A stretch of DNA of 64,000 bases from Lophius americanus (lineage: Eukaryota > Chordata > Actinopteri > Lophiiformes > Lophiidae), in assembly GCA_037951165.1 (NCBI GenBank), contig JBBDHG010000051.1, positions 3,887,001 to 3,951,000 on the forward strand, in the 5' to 3' direction. Shown here in pieces: positions 10,086 to 23,400 of this stretch (position 1 is the stretch's first letter; the number at the start of each line of letters is the position of its first letter). A program made the position numbers and the translations under genes. The notes under the pieces were generated by a model. It was not told where the DNA came from. It searched no databases and was given only the letters and a program-made list of their open reading frames with translations.

Positions 10086-13000
10086 TTAACTTGATTTCCG
10101 AAAAAAACTCTTTATTTGGTTGTAGGCATGTTTGAATATGATCAAGCAAAGAGAATGCAGAGGTCGGTCCACAAAATAATAATAGAGCAATCTGCAGTCA
10201 CATAGAGACCAAGCTGTTCGGAAGGAGGGAAAGAAAGCTTTTAGCCATTCTCTTAAATATTACTTAATTCAAGTTATCAGTCTAATTAAAAAAAAAACAG
10301 CCTTCAAATGCTAAAATTATTCCATTTGCTACTTAAATTAGCCAGAAGTGGCTATGGCTATCAATACATTGCTTAGAGACACTTCAAGATATTAAAAGAG
10401 AATAAATATGTAGTATATTACAAATTTGTCAGAGTACCATTGTTCTAATAGCAAAGTGCTGCTTGTTGTCTTTCACAAATTAACAACTAGTCAAATAATT
10501 ACATAATATTAAAGGGTCAGTTCAAACAAAGCATGACCTATAACAAGTGTAACTGCTGTTGAGTTTTAAAAATATTACATTTGTAAGGAAATATTATAAG
10601 TGTTTAATAGTTTGTGATAGCTGGCAGGATTACAATTACATCATTTACAAAGATACCATAACTACAGGAAAAAAATCATTTTGGGCTGACGTGGATAGAC
10701 CATAAATGAGGGGAATGTAAGACAACTGACATGAAAGTAGCATAAGTTGAAGTCTTACAGCTCTCAGGTTGGAGAGCTGGTGCTAGATCCACGGTTATAA
10801 CAGTTGCTAGAGAGAAATATTGGTGTTCTTGAATATCTATCAAAGTAATAATGTTACCAATGTGATTTCAGATGCAAGGGGTAGGCTCTAATGGTCAAGG
10901 AGTTACAGTATGAGTGTCAAACGACGATGGTATTTTAGGTACAGTGATTCATCTGCCTTAGCAGAGGTTTGCTTTTGCTCTGAAAGTTGTGTACTTACCA
11001 GATCAAAATGGACCAATTGTAGTGTAATAGAAGATTAAAAGATGTGAATATTATCAGTTATTGGGCAATATCTGTCTAACAGTTCCAGCAAACGAATGTC
11101 CATACTAAGTCAATAAGAGCCTTGCAGCAAATGTGTGGCAAAACAAACAAATACCAAAGTGTGTTTTAGTCCTAATTTATAATGTAGTTGATTTTTGAGT
11201 TGAGCTTTTGTTTGAACTGACACCAGTAAAAATATCTTTTGTGTGAATTTACTACATGGATGTAAGAAAAATAATTGCACTGAGGTATTTTGCAAGTTAC
11301 AGCTTGGTCCCTGTCTACAGTCAACCTTTTCCTCCAAACCTTTTCACTTTTTCATTTTCAGACTGCGCAGATGGCATCAGTCACAGCAGGTTAAAGCTTT
11401 AGGTTTTTAGTTGGCTACAACACACCAGTAGAGAGTTTAGAAAATAGACAAGCACTTATAATCATTAAAGCATTGCTTCTCATTGGTACTAGCAGCCAGC
11501 ATCTACTCTTCTACATTTCTTTTCTTTTTTGTATTCCCCTTTTTTCTAGTCATGGCTTTGTGGAATGTGAGTTTGGCATGAAAAACCTTCCAGCCTCACT
11601 CACTCACCTCACTCACATAATTTGCTTTAAGACCATCAAAGATGAATCCTAACCATAATTTCACATCATCCATACACACGTCAAAAAAAGAAAACATTTG
11701 AAATTATGACAATTAATCTGACAAGACCTAATAATAATAATAATAATAATAAACTTTCAGTAAAAGCAAACATTTGTTTTGGCAACTTTTCCTGTGCACA
11801 GCAGGAAGAACGAAAGACTCAAATGAAAAGAGACTGACAAATAAGTTGTTCCAAACAGAAGCAACAAGGCTTTCCATTTAAAAAACTAAATCGCTACACA
11901 CTCTACACTACAAAAACACATAAACATTTTATGTGTTCCATATTACATACAGTTTTTGGTTTCGCCAAGCATTCAGTTGTGTAAGCTTACATAATTTCTA
12001 CTGCTCCGCTTTGAAATAACCTTCAACACTCATAATGGGCCGAAGGCAAACCTTGAGGACCATAAAGGTCTGGCATCAAAATGCACAAGTTATTTTAATC
12101 GCAGAGGAGGCATAGACATTTTCATTTTAACTCCCTTCCCTTCATGCAGTTCCATAACCAAAACAGAAAGAAGCAAGGTCATTAACAGATAAAAAAAAAA
12201 TGTCAGTCACTTCCATTATGACTTATTTGATGTTAGTAATGCACATTTTCATGGTAGATGTCGGTTTATTTGTCCAGAAAGACAAACAAATGCACGTTAA
12301 AAACTTTTTAGCACATAAGCTAAAGCAAGTTTTTAAACAAAATCTAAGGCTAAACAAATACATTATCCAATTGGCTACAAAGGTGGAAAACTTTTTTCTG
12401 GAACTGAAAAATAGAAAATAGAACGTTTTCTCAATTTTTGCTCCAATTCTGGTGCTATTTTTTTTATTCAAAATTTGTGGATCTTTGTCAGAGAAGCTGT
12501 CCTCAAGGTTTACCGTCTGCCATGAATGTTGCTTTCATGGCAGACATGAGGAATTGTGAAGAGTATGACTATTAAAAATGTAGTGGTATTTGGTCACATA
12601 TTTCTTTATAATAGCTAAATATTTGGCAAAGATTTGACTATTTTAAAAAAAGGAGGCAAGTTTTCCTCATAGTTTTGACATAAAAAAAGTCTTTCAAAAT
12701 ATCTGACATCTTAATATGGCCACTCTTTAGTTAAAAGTTAGAATCAACAAAATAGAGTTTTTGTTGAAGGGGTTCACCTGCAATGACTTTCAAACTAAAG
12801 GACATGAAATATAGAATTTAATAAAAGGCAATGAAATCATTAGAGAAATGTTTTTGGTTTGGGTTTAGTTAAAGCACTTTAGACACATGTGACCCCTTCC
12901 AAACAGGAACAATACACAACTGTAAGAAGTCTCTGTTAAAATCATTTGAAAGGAAAATAGAGAAAACCACCAAAACATCTATATCTTTGGGTGTCCTTCA

Positions 13001-14345
13001 GCTTGGTTTTCATAGAAGAACTTTATGGATAGGCTGACACGGTGAAAAATAACCCTTGTCCATGAACTCAGGCAGGTATCATGACAACACTTCTTTTGCC
13101 GCCAACTCAGTTGTCTTGGAGGTCACAGAATGACCAATTTGGCATCTGGAGAGTTAATGTGGCAGCATGGTCTCAGCCTTTTTGGCTTATTTTCAGTTCG
13201 CCATCAGGTTTGTGCAGATGAGATACAGTTAATTCAATGAATGGCTTAGAAGATCCACAAAACACTCTTTGAGTTCCATATGTTCCATGAGCTACATCTG
13301 CACAAATATGTCTTTGGGGATGGAAAGTATATAAAAGCCACTCAGAACCAATGGATGGTGAAACCAGCGTCGAGGAGGAACCCACATAAGTTCCTCTGGA
13401 TATCTTCTGACGACCAATGGTGAGGACTTCCACCAAAACTGTTCAGAGACTTTAACAAGAGCTTATTGAGGTACTCATCGATCTCAGGCGGGGTAAGGCT
13501 TAGGTAGACTTAGGTAGCAGACTTCAGGCTCTGCTGCAGTTACACTCTCCCTGGTAGTCATCCTGGTGAGCACTCTGGACTGGTCTGGTTGGCGGCTGGC
13601 ACGAACACTGGCATTGATCAAGGAAGTATTTGCTCAATGGAAAGGGATTAAAGATATTTTTGGTTGAGGTAGGCTAGCACAAGCAGCAGCATCAGGCTAA
13701 CATTGGCCTTTATATGGCTCAGGCATTCTTGTCAGACTGAGGTAGCTTTCTTTGGAGGTGTGCAGCTTTAGGGTTAGGACAAGTTGAGAAAAGAATGCCT
13801 GTTAAAATAGTTCTTCTAAATGGCTTGTATGGTTTAATATCGATTCTTCTCCGTAAGGAGTTCAGAAAGGCCGCTATGTTTTTTATTGCAGAGGAACTGA
13901 AGGCAAAGTTCTGTCACAAGTAGGTGAGACTATTTGGCTTCATTTTGGTTTTAAGACCGTTGTGCACATCTTCACATGTCAACATGTCAGAAGAGATCTT
14001 TGAAATAGAATATTTTGGTTAAGAAACAGACCCCTACTAGCAGTTAGGAGGTAATCTGTATGGCACTGTTTTTTAAGACCTCCTCTACATGCACATGTGC
14101 ACATGCAAAGGTAATAAAGGCAATAAGCTTTGATTTTGAGGTAGAGTTAGAGAATGAGGTAGGGGCGGTGTTTTGGTTTGGGGAGGCTAAGTTAATTTCA
14201 CTACTAGTTGGGTTTGGGGGGATTCAACTGACCATATCCTATCTAAGAGCACAGACGGTGGGAGGAATGGGAGGAGTATCCTAGGGTAGTAGCAGACTTT
14301 TGGAGGTGACGACAGCAATGTGGGTGTGGATCTTGTTGACCTGTG
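10086..14345 (-). other. Probable igdcc3 3' UTR / downstream flank
   Basis: About 4 kb of AT-rich, comparatively repeat-poor sequence follows the igdcc3 stop on the - strand. Minus-strand AATAAA hexamers occur at 10111-10116 (followed by a T-rich stretch), near 12262 and 12465, and at 13882-13887. The first would give a long 3' UTR and the last a short one. Only an (AAT)n run at 11730-11752 and an alternative last-exon candidate (13524-13607) stand out. The transcript end cannot be fixed from sequence. Confidence 0.3.
13524..13607 (-). CDS. Candidate alternative last exon of igdcc3
   Basis: After a pyrimidine-rich stretch and the acceptor TCAATGCCAG, the - strand reads 27 codons and a TGA in phase 0: CSCQPPTRPVQS, then AHQDDYQGECNCSRA. 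Exon 13 ends in phase 0, so this could replace the last exon at 14346-14420. The Cys-rich end looks protein-like. The upstream candidate has a better pyrimidine tract and comes first, so this one may simply be 3' UTR. Transcript evidence would decide. Confidence 0.25.
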   Translation of the reverse strand, partial: CSCQPPTRPVQSAHQDDYQGECNCSRA

Positions 14346-14420
14346 TTAGCCAGTGCCCGTGCCAGGCAAACCTGACACGTGCTGTTCGATGATAACCTGG
14401 CACTGTGCTGGACAGACCAC
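14346..14420 (-). CDS. igdcc3: igdcc3 coding exon 14 (C terminus and stop)
   Basis: A strong pyrimidine-rich tract (TTTTTCCTCTTCTCCTCTTC) and the acceptor GTGAACAG precede this exon. It reads 24 codons in phase 0 (VVCPAQCQVIIEQHVSGLPG then TGTG) and a TAA at 14346-14348. The acceptor and phase fit are good, but I do not recognise the peptide, and a second phase-0 candidate lies at 13524-13607. It is the least certain igdcc3 exon. Confidence 0.5.
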   Translation of the reverse strand: MVCPAQCQVIIEQHVSGLPGTGTG

Positions 14421-17400
14421 CTGTTCACAGAAAGGGTCATAGAAGAGGAGAAGAGGAAAAACAAGACTCGCATTTAGGACATGCACAAGAAGTGTACCGA
14501 GGTAAGAGTGAAATGCGTGTGATGTCGGAATAATCTGAAAAATTAGTTCCTGAGTTGGAAATTTCACCTGAATGGCGTCTAAATTTTGAACAAAAACTCA
14601 ATCTAATAATATTCTTACAAAGTTTCTAATCTTTTTGTGGTAGCTAGGTGGTACCTGAGGGCCACAGAGGGAAGCAACCAAAAAAAAAAAAAGAACAAGG
14701 TCAGGACTTGAAACCCAAAGTCTTTTTGTTAGAAGACAGCGCTAACTACAACCCCAGCATCCAAAAACACGTCAGCTGACATGAGGGGGTTGTTTATAAG
14801 TAGATAAGCACAACTATGTGAAGACAATATGTAATTTGTTATCCGTTCTGACTTGAAACGCTTTTTTTTAATCTTTTATCTGATCTAAATTCCTGCTTTA
14901 ACATGTTATTTTGCTCTGTATCTGTAACGTGACATTGAGTATTTATGAAAAGCGCTCTATAGATAACATTTATTATCATTATATTATTAACTTTTTTTTT
15001 TTTTTTAAGTGTAGGACAAATTGAATTAATAGTTTTGCTTCACCACAGACAATAGTTTGTATTTATTTAAAAAATAAATACATTATAAACATAGTGGATT
15101 CTTTATATTGAGTCGCGGTCAAACAGCTGATGGATTACTTAAATTTAAAGTTAAGCCAACATTTTATTTAAGTGTAGCCTTCAACAGACTGAGAATTCCT
15201 AAATACAGCAGATCACACGAATCCCATTTACGAACACAGTATGCATACGTATGAAACATATGAACAAGTCAAACACATAATAATAAAGAAAGATAATACA
15301 ATTCCCATAAACAAGTGAGTCAAAAATGATGCTGACTGAATGAAAGTTGCAACTAAATCAAAGTCTGAAGAACTGGTTAAAGTGAATTTGCTTTAAGCCC
15401 AATGTCGAGGGAAAATACGTTTTTTAGGTTATGTGATTAATACATCTATTGACATCTATTGTTAATTAAAAAATCTTCATCTTAATGCAAGAGGAAGCAA
15501 GTGCAAGCTACTATAGGTGTGTACCTCATCCAGGACCCAGAGTAAATGCCCACTGCAGCGTTCCAGCTGCGAATCACACAAGACTACTTTTAAGCTACTC
15601 AATGTTTTTTTGTAGCTTAAATGTGTATGTTTTCAGTTTGTAATCAAACACAAAGAGCCTATCGGATGTTTACTTGTTCTACTTAAAATCAAACACTAAA
15701 TGGTTAAAGGAAAGACAAGCGTGACCAGCATTGTGTGGATGACTACCTGAGGTACTGGATCCTGTCTGGGCCGGTATCCTCCATCTTTCGGGACACCATT
15801 ATGTCCTGTGCTCTCTCTCGGTACCGACCAGTTGTCCTGAGTCCCTTTACTGCAGAACAGACTATAAGCAGGATAGATATGAGTTCAGATTGTGGATAAC
15901 ATTAAATCAATTTTGCCAAAGATGAAGGTAAACTTTTTTTTTTAGAAATTAGAATGAACATTTAGTCCAGAAGAGTTTTATAAGTACTAGTACTATAAGT
16001 CTTTATTTTGGCTATTACATACATTGTAGAACAATTGAAAACGTCAAAACTATGAAACAACACATATGGATTTATGTACAAAACAATATTCTGTTTTTAA
16101 AACATAAAAATATGTGTCATATTTTAGATTCTTCAGAGGAACAACCATTGAACTTGCTTACATTATTGACGTAATCTGAACAAGCTTCAAAAGGTGGTGA
16201 TCTGAAAGGCTTTATAGTTAACAGGTGTCACTCATTAAAAGTTAAGTTGTGGGATTTCTTGCCCTCTTGATGTGTTTAAGGCCATTAGTTGTTTTGAGGT
16301 ATTGTGATAGATTAGATAGTCCAATTTAAAGGGTGTTGTAAACGAGAAACCAGATTATGTCAAAAAAAGCTCAAATAAGAGACACGGAAAATCGTAATTT
16401 CTTCAAGACATGAAGTCCAGTCAATCCAGGAAACTATAAGTATCTTCAAGTGCAGTCAAATACAAATAAAAACAATAATGAAACCAAGTCTCCCGAAGAC
16501 GATCTTAGGAGATGATATGCCTGACCGACCTCTGCTGCAGAGGATACGTTCATTAAAAGTTACCGGCCTCAGATATTAACACACCTGTGATTAGAGCAGA
16601 CATGATTCTTCAGAAATTCCATGGACCAGATAAATGGGCAAGATGAAGAAAAGGAAAAAAAAAGAAGGTATCTGCATGTGTGGTTCCCACATGAACCATG
16701 AAAGAGGGAAAATGAACCTGTGGGTCAGGGCTTTACTAGTGACTCTTTTGGGGATTGATTTGAGTCAAGGCACAGTTGTTCAGAATATCTCCCACCGCAT
16801 TCATCTGGTTTGAGTTAAGTGGGACCGTCATTACTTTTTCAACAGGACAAACAACCCCAAAGACACTTGCAAGATAAGTGAGGTCTACTCAACAAGGGAG
16901 GAGAGTGAAGGAGTGCTCCATCAGCACCAGCCCTCAAAGCTCACCTCACCTATACCCTTGCCTCCTGACGGTTTTAAACCTTCCAGGTGACAAAATGAAA
17001 AGGGGGCAGAGAATACAAAGAGAGTCAAAGCTTTCATCAAGGTAAATGTTGGAAAAAATCTATTCTATGAAAACCAATCTTGTATTTTAACACATTTTTA
17101 TTTACTGTGTAATTCCATGAGTGTTATTTCATATGTTTGCCTTAACTGGTGTTCTACAATGCAGAAAATAATAGAAAATATACAACACTTACTGAATTAA
17201 GGGTGGTAAATATATTGTGCATGATCTTGGCACTCACCTGCGACGGTATCCAAACATGAGGAAGAGAACACAGAAGATAATGCAGGCGGTGCCAATATGG
17301 ATGCCAATGACAATGCTGCCAAGAGAAGCCTCACCATCCCTGCACTGACACAGACTCTTCTCTCCTGGAAAGCCAAACCAACACTAATGAGGAACACATC

Positions 17401-20400
17401 CATTTAATTTGTATAATATGATATAACATAATACAATATAACATAATATAGGTGCAACATATCAGTGAATATGTACTGTTTTACATTTCAAAAAAAGGGT
17501 CTTTATGGAGATCTTGTGGTTCACTTGACACCTCATTTGCTTAGACGTCATGTGTGGCTTCAAAAACTTGTCATTCGTCATCAACTAAGAGTAAAAGCAT
17601 GTAACAAATCAAGGCTCAAACATGGTGATGCTGACAGGATCATTTTAAGGTTTAAGCGCAGTTTTTAATTAAAGATGTTTTGCCTTACAGGTTAGTTGAA
17701 ATTATAAATTCGGAGATCTGATGATTGTTGGGCCCACAAATTCTTAACCGGAACCAGAACCAGTTCTAGAAGTTACCAGAACTCTTAAATCCATAGAAAA
17801 ATAAAAATATCGTATGCTTAACATTAGAATAAACAAGTCTGATGTGTTTAACAGATGCTGTTTTATTTTTACTACTACGAGTCATTAACCTGTGAGCTAA
17901 CTGTGTATACTGGTGTGAGCCAGTTATAGTAATAGTAATAGTGTCTATAATAGTGTCATCAACCAACAGCTGTGTTGGTTGATGTATTACTTCTTTAAGT
18001 TCTTATCATTATGTGTAATAGTTTCTAATTTTATTTCTATCTTTATTTATAATGTTTTTTTGTGATGTTAATTATGTTGTCCAACCAACTTAAGCATCCA
18101 TCTTTCATTATCATGGAAACTGTGAGAGGAACTTGTTGTGTCTGTCATTTGGCCATATCTGTTATAGTACACAAAAATAAATAAATAATTGGTGCCACTT
18201 AAAAATAAGGCTACCTTTATAAATAATTTATAAATGGTTTATAATTAGATAATTAGTTTATAATTAGTTAATCGTCCCCGACAGCAAGGGTATATCTCCG
18301 AAAAGTCTTCAATCCCCTTCGTCGTATGAGCAATCCCCCTAATTGAACCCCTTAAATAAAATGGTTAATTCCACAAAAAGAATTTGTAAAAAAGGCTCCC
18401 CAAAGTGATTAAAATATGAACTATTAAACTAAAATATGAATATAATATGATACAAACAAGACAGATTTCCCCAAGAATTTTCACCAAATTTGGACTAAAT
18501 CAGATCAATGGTTGAGAAATGATGGCCCAAGTCATATTTAGTCTCTTGAATATTAAAAACTATTCGGGATAAAATAAGTGGTGTTTTAGTGTAAAGTGGT
18601 ACTAAATAATTAATCACTATATGCTAATCAAGACAAAATGTAATAATGTTAAAGGTAATCAGAAAATCATATCCCCCAGCCCATTCTTCTATTATGTAAT
18701 TTATGTTCTTCAGCAAAACTCTCTGAAAGCTTACAGTCTAATTTTAATAAATAATCATTTTAATTTGGGATTTCTAATTCACATGTTTACAGACATACGT
18801 CGTTTACAGAATCGGCAGGTGTAATTTGTGACCTGCTGTAAGCTTTGATCGTACATACCAGTGGTTGGGTCACTCATGCCTTCCTCTGCCAACGATACCA
18901 GTCTCTTGGAGCAGTCACTCTCCCCGTTTCCGTTGTAGGCCACCAGTTTGACTTCGTACACTGCACCCGGATCTGAAACAGTGGGCCCACACAAAGTTTT
19001 TAAAGTGGTAAGATTTGAATAAATGTTTCTGCAGTGAGCGTGAGATCTTCCTTAAATGATTATACATTCTCCCCTGTACTAATGTTGAATTTGGTCTTCA
19101 GGCTGCATCTTAGCAAATCATCCTTACTGACATCATTCAGTTATTTAAATGAAAACACACAGTAACTATAAGACTTATATGGATAAGGACACTGTCTCTC
19201 TTTCGTATTCTGCTTTGTATTTGTACATATGTATACCAGAACAGCACCGCCAGAATTCACAGGGCGGAAGATTACAAGAATTGAAGGTGGACACGAAAGA
19301 GAAAAAGATAAGTGAAGGAATAAAAACAAATTTGCACTGTGGTGGGGATGTGTTAAATGACCTCTTTGACCATACTTTTTTACTTACAACATACATTATC
19401 ACAACTTTCTCTACTGTCAATATGACTTATATTTCTTCTACCGCCATATTGTGGACCTACATATCAATGTAATGGATGCATGGAACTATGTGGGCACGTT
19501 TGAAACGGGCATATCGGATTTCGTGCATAAATGAATCAAAAACGGGCCTTTGGCTACAGCTTTGGACAGCAGGACAAGAGAACATTGGTCAAAACCCTCT
19601 CTCCATGGCAGCAGGCGGAGACAGCTGGATCGACCTGACATCACATGAAACATCAGAAACAGTACTGCAGAGCTGAGGGTGTCATCCTCCCCACCATTCA
19701 TCAGACGTTTTTTCAATCGAAGCCAAGGTGTTAAACAAAAATTACACCAATACAGTTAGCCAGTTTTCCGTAGAAATTTCCAGGAGATGCAAATTGCACA
19801 ACCTAAAGATATTTCTTTAGGTTGTGCAATTTGCATCTCCTGGAAATAAACGTTTCTGCAGGATCACTGCTGCAACATGCAGCCATCCATGCAATAGAAA
19901 TGTTGTTCTTGAAATGAGATGTAGTAGTTAGCCTCACTAGTGCATTTGCTTTTATTTAAATCAAGCATCAGGTGTACCTACCCACCTCAACAAATTATTC
20001 TCTCCCACTAGAAACTTGCATCTTGTTAAGCCACCTCTGCCTCTGCAGGTGCTTCAGGATTTATCAGGAATCTGCCTGAATTCAAACTATTTCACTTCAT
20101 GAACCTGGACTGTATATAATCTTTGGGTTGTGTAGGGGGAGACAGCACATTAATTAATATAAGAGCCTGTTGGCTTTTTAGGAAATTAAACAACAAATTT
20201 GAAGTGCAGTGTCTTGTCCATAAACAGCACAGACAGTAAGAAACACTTTGCATTTCTAATGCTGCCATAGACGTAATTAATATTTTCCTTTTTGTTTTGG
20301 TTTTGAAAGCTAAACAAAAATACTGACAAAATTTAGAGCTGTCCATTTTGGTTAGAGCTTCCAAGAAGTAATTTATTACAAGGTGTAAAACCCTCGATGA

Positions 20401-23400
20401 CATGACGGGGAAGTTGTCAGCTGTATGAACTCACTGTGCTTTCATACAGCGAGGTAGTTATCATGCAACACACTGCAGCATCAAACATGATTCTCTTTGA
20501 CTGTTGATCGATCAATGTGTCCAAAGAACTTTCTACATCATAATGGTGAGGACTGCGGATGTTAAAGTTACTTTACAGAGCAGGACTGACTCATAACTGA
20601 CAGATTTGAGTACGTCTGTAGCTCATTTAAAATCTTATAAGTAGTTGTCCGCCTTTCATGCCGCATTTTTAACTGGATAAACATTTTCGTTTCACTCTTT
20701 CTTCCATTTCCTCCCTATTTACTTCCAACACATTTATATTCATATGGACACCTCTAGGATACCTAAAAAGCACTTGTAAATGTCAATGGATTCTGCCCAG
20801 GGTTTTGAAAGAGATGAGGATAAACTATTCCCCATTAACGTAAGCACGGACTGACATGGGTAAACCAATATGCATTCTTTGGTAGAAGGATAACTAAAAA
20901 GCACATTCATGATCATGTATTGTGTATCACTGATGTTGTGAGGAATGACTTAGTATTCTCCACAATGTCCTTGTTCTTCTGTTTAAACACTTGCTCCTCA
21001 TTATGCAAGTAAAAGGTCAGGTAAACATTCATACCCAGATCAATGATGGTGTGGGCGTTGACTAGAAAGGCCAGCTGGATTGGCCCTTGGAATGTAGTGT
21101 GGGGGACTCTGCGGTAGGAAAGCCTGAAGCCTTCAACCTTGCCAGCCTTACTGGGGAGCTCCCACAGGACCTGCACGCTGCTGGAGTTCACCACCTTGGT
21201 GAAGAAGGTGGGAGGGATCGGCACTGATAGCAGAGACAGAGAGAAGAGAGCTATAAGAGACAAGCTTAAGAAACAAGAGTAACCAGCCACCAAGGAGATG
21301 ATGGAAAGAGGGCAGTCTTTGCTGACAGGAAAATGTGATCACTGCAGTATGTGACATTACGGTGACTCAGCAGAGACAAGATAACCGATCATAACCATCT
21401 TCTTTAGAATAATCTTTCAGTGAAAAACGCCAAAAACATTACCTGTGGAGTCGTCTAATATTAAAAGGCATGACTGATCAATGATCATAGTTGTATGATA
21501 TGTATGTATATTTCAATTTTGGTAAAAATGCATAGGTGCAAGATATGCTTCAGACAAAAATTGTCTGACAAAAATTGTCAGCTGCCAGCAGTTGCTGATT
21601 TTTGAATCCTCTCAGCTTTTCAAATGACTGTCAAAATATATTTCCACTCTATTTTTTGGAATGATGACTCTAATTTGTGATGTCATATATTACCTCCCCC
21701 GAGTGTTGTAGCCACCACAGTGTGCGACTGCTGGCTGGCCCCCAGAGGAGAGTATGCCTTCAGGTAGAGAGAGTAGGTGGTAGCGGGTTCCAGGTTGGTC
21801 ACATCATGTTGGAAATTGCCTTTACTGATGGCTTCCTGCAGCTCCAGGCTGTCAGGCTCTGAATCGCACGAAAATTTACATTTAGGAACATCAACAAAAT
21901 TTTTGTAAATACAGTAAAAACTCTAAAGCTGGGTCCACCCTGAACTCTATGTGTGTTTCTAAATCGTTCTTGTTTGCTGCTCACTTTACTCAAACAAATG
22001 TCACCATGGAATCGTCAATCGTTTCCAGTTAATATTATAATATGTACTCATAAGAATAATGTCTCTGTGGGAAACATTTACCTCCTATCTTGCGGATGTG
22101 CAAGACATATCCAATGACGTTGTCAGTAACATTGGCGGGTGGCTCCTTCCACGTTATCTGCAGGGCAGTGGTGGACAGCCCACTGGCTGTGAGGCTCTCT
22201 GGCGGGCTGGGCAGGTCTTTAGCTTGAGCGACGGCCAGGCGAGCACTGGCCTGGTTGGTACCGGCACTGTTCTCGGCGATGCACTGGTAGATGGCCTCAT
22301 CGTCTGAGCTGATACGAGTCAGAGCTAGAGTGCTGAACAGACAAGACGCAGGTGCATCAGTTTTCACAGCTAATCACATCCAGACAACACAGCAAATTTG
22401 TCTGGGAGCACGTTAATAAAATAAATGTCTGAAGAAAATGTATGTACCGCGTTTGAGCTGTTCTAGATCTGTCATTGCGCAGTACGGTTATCTACATTCC
22501 GTTTTTACAGTACCATTAAAACCACCTTCCTCATATTGTGTAAGTCCTCTTTTGCTGACAAAACAGCTCTGCTCACTGAACACTGCAGTGTGTTGTGACA
22601 ACTGATGTTGTTAAGGCTGATTGGTGTATAATATTAAGCATGTTCTGTCATTTACCCCCATTTACTTACATTGTTTAAACCGTCCTTAAAGATTCAAAAT
22701 AAAAGTACACAGATTAATACTACGTATACTACAGCTAACAACCATTATTTAACCATTACTATCATTATGATAATTATTGTTATTATTATAATAATAATCA
22801 GTCTTCAATATCCAATAGTAGGTCCATATAGTCAATTTAGTGCTGCCACCATGTGGTGCATATTTAAAATGCAGGTTTACTAACACTAAAACCTGTTAAC
22901 CTACTGCGTCAAAGGAAATGTGTGAATAATCACGTCCTATGGACCTGAGATAAACATGTTGCAAGCCCAAAGCCACACATCAGTCCATTTTGAACATTTA
23001 ATTTATACGTTTTTCACGTTATATCTTCTACATCCTCAAAATGATACTTGTGGCCCTTGCATAATTTCTCTCTATTTTTTAAAACTTATTTGAACATGCG
23101 TAATGGACAAATCAAATACTTTTTGTAACAGTCAGGAATTGCTAACTGTGAATTCCCATGCAAAAAAGTCTTGTAAAAGGTCATGTATTGTGTTAAAAAA
23201 AAACAACTCAAACACACCAAAAAAAAAGTGGGCCTGTCAATATCATACAGTGGGTTATGAAAGAAAGTTGAAACTACTAAAGAATACCTACAAATCAACA
23301 GATTATTCACATATCATATCCCACCCACTGAATGGGCTGCAAACCAGATAATCAATATTATTCTCTTCACCTGTCAGTGGTTATAATGTTATGGCTGAAT

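Noticed and set aside
13349..13613. Protein-like frames around a 10-bp tandem duplication (13499-13518); ignoring one unit would fuse two frames into one of about 80 codons.
   Set aside because: The fused frame does not match the phase required by igdcc3 exon 13, no known protein is recognisable, and the region lies in the probable 3' UTR. Treated as chance.
18833..18858. Alternative downstream donor CAG|GTCACA for igdcc3 exon 11.
   Set aside because: The stronger donor ACTG|GTATGT at 18,859 gives the correct phase into the TM exon, so the weaker one is not needed.
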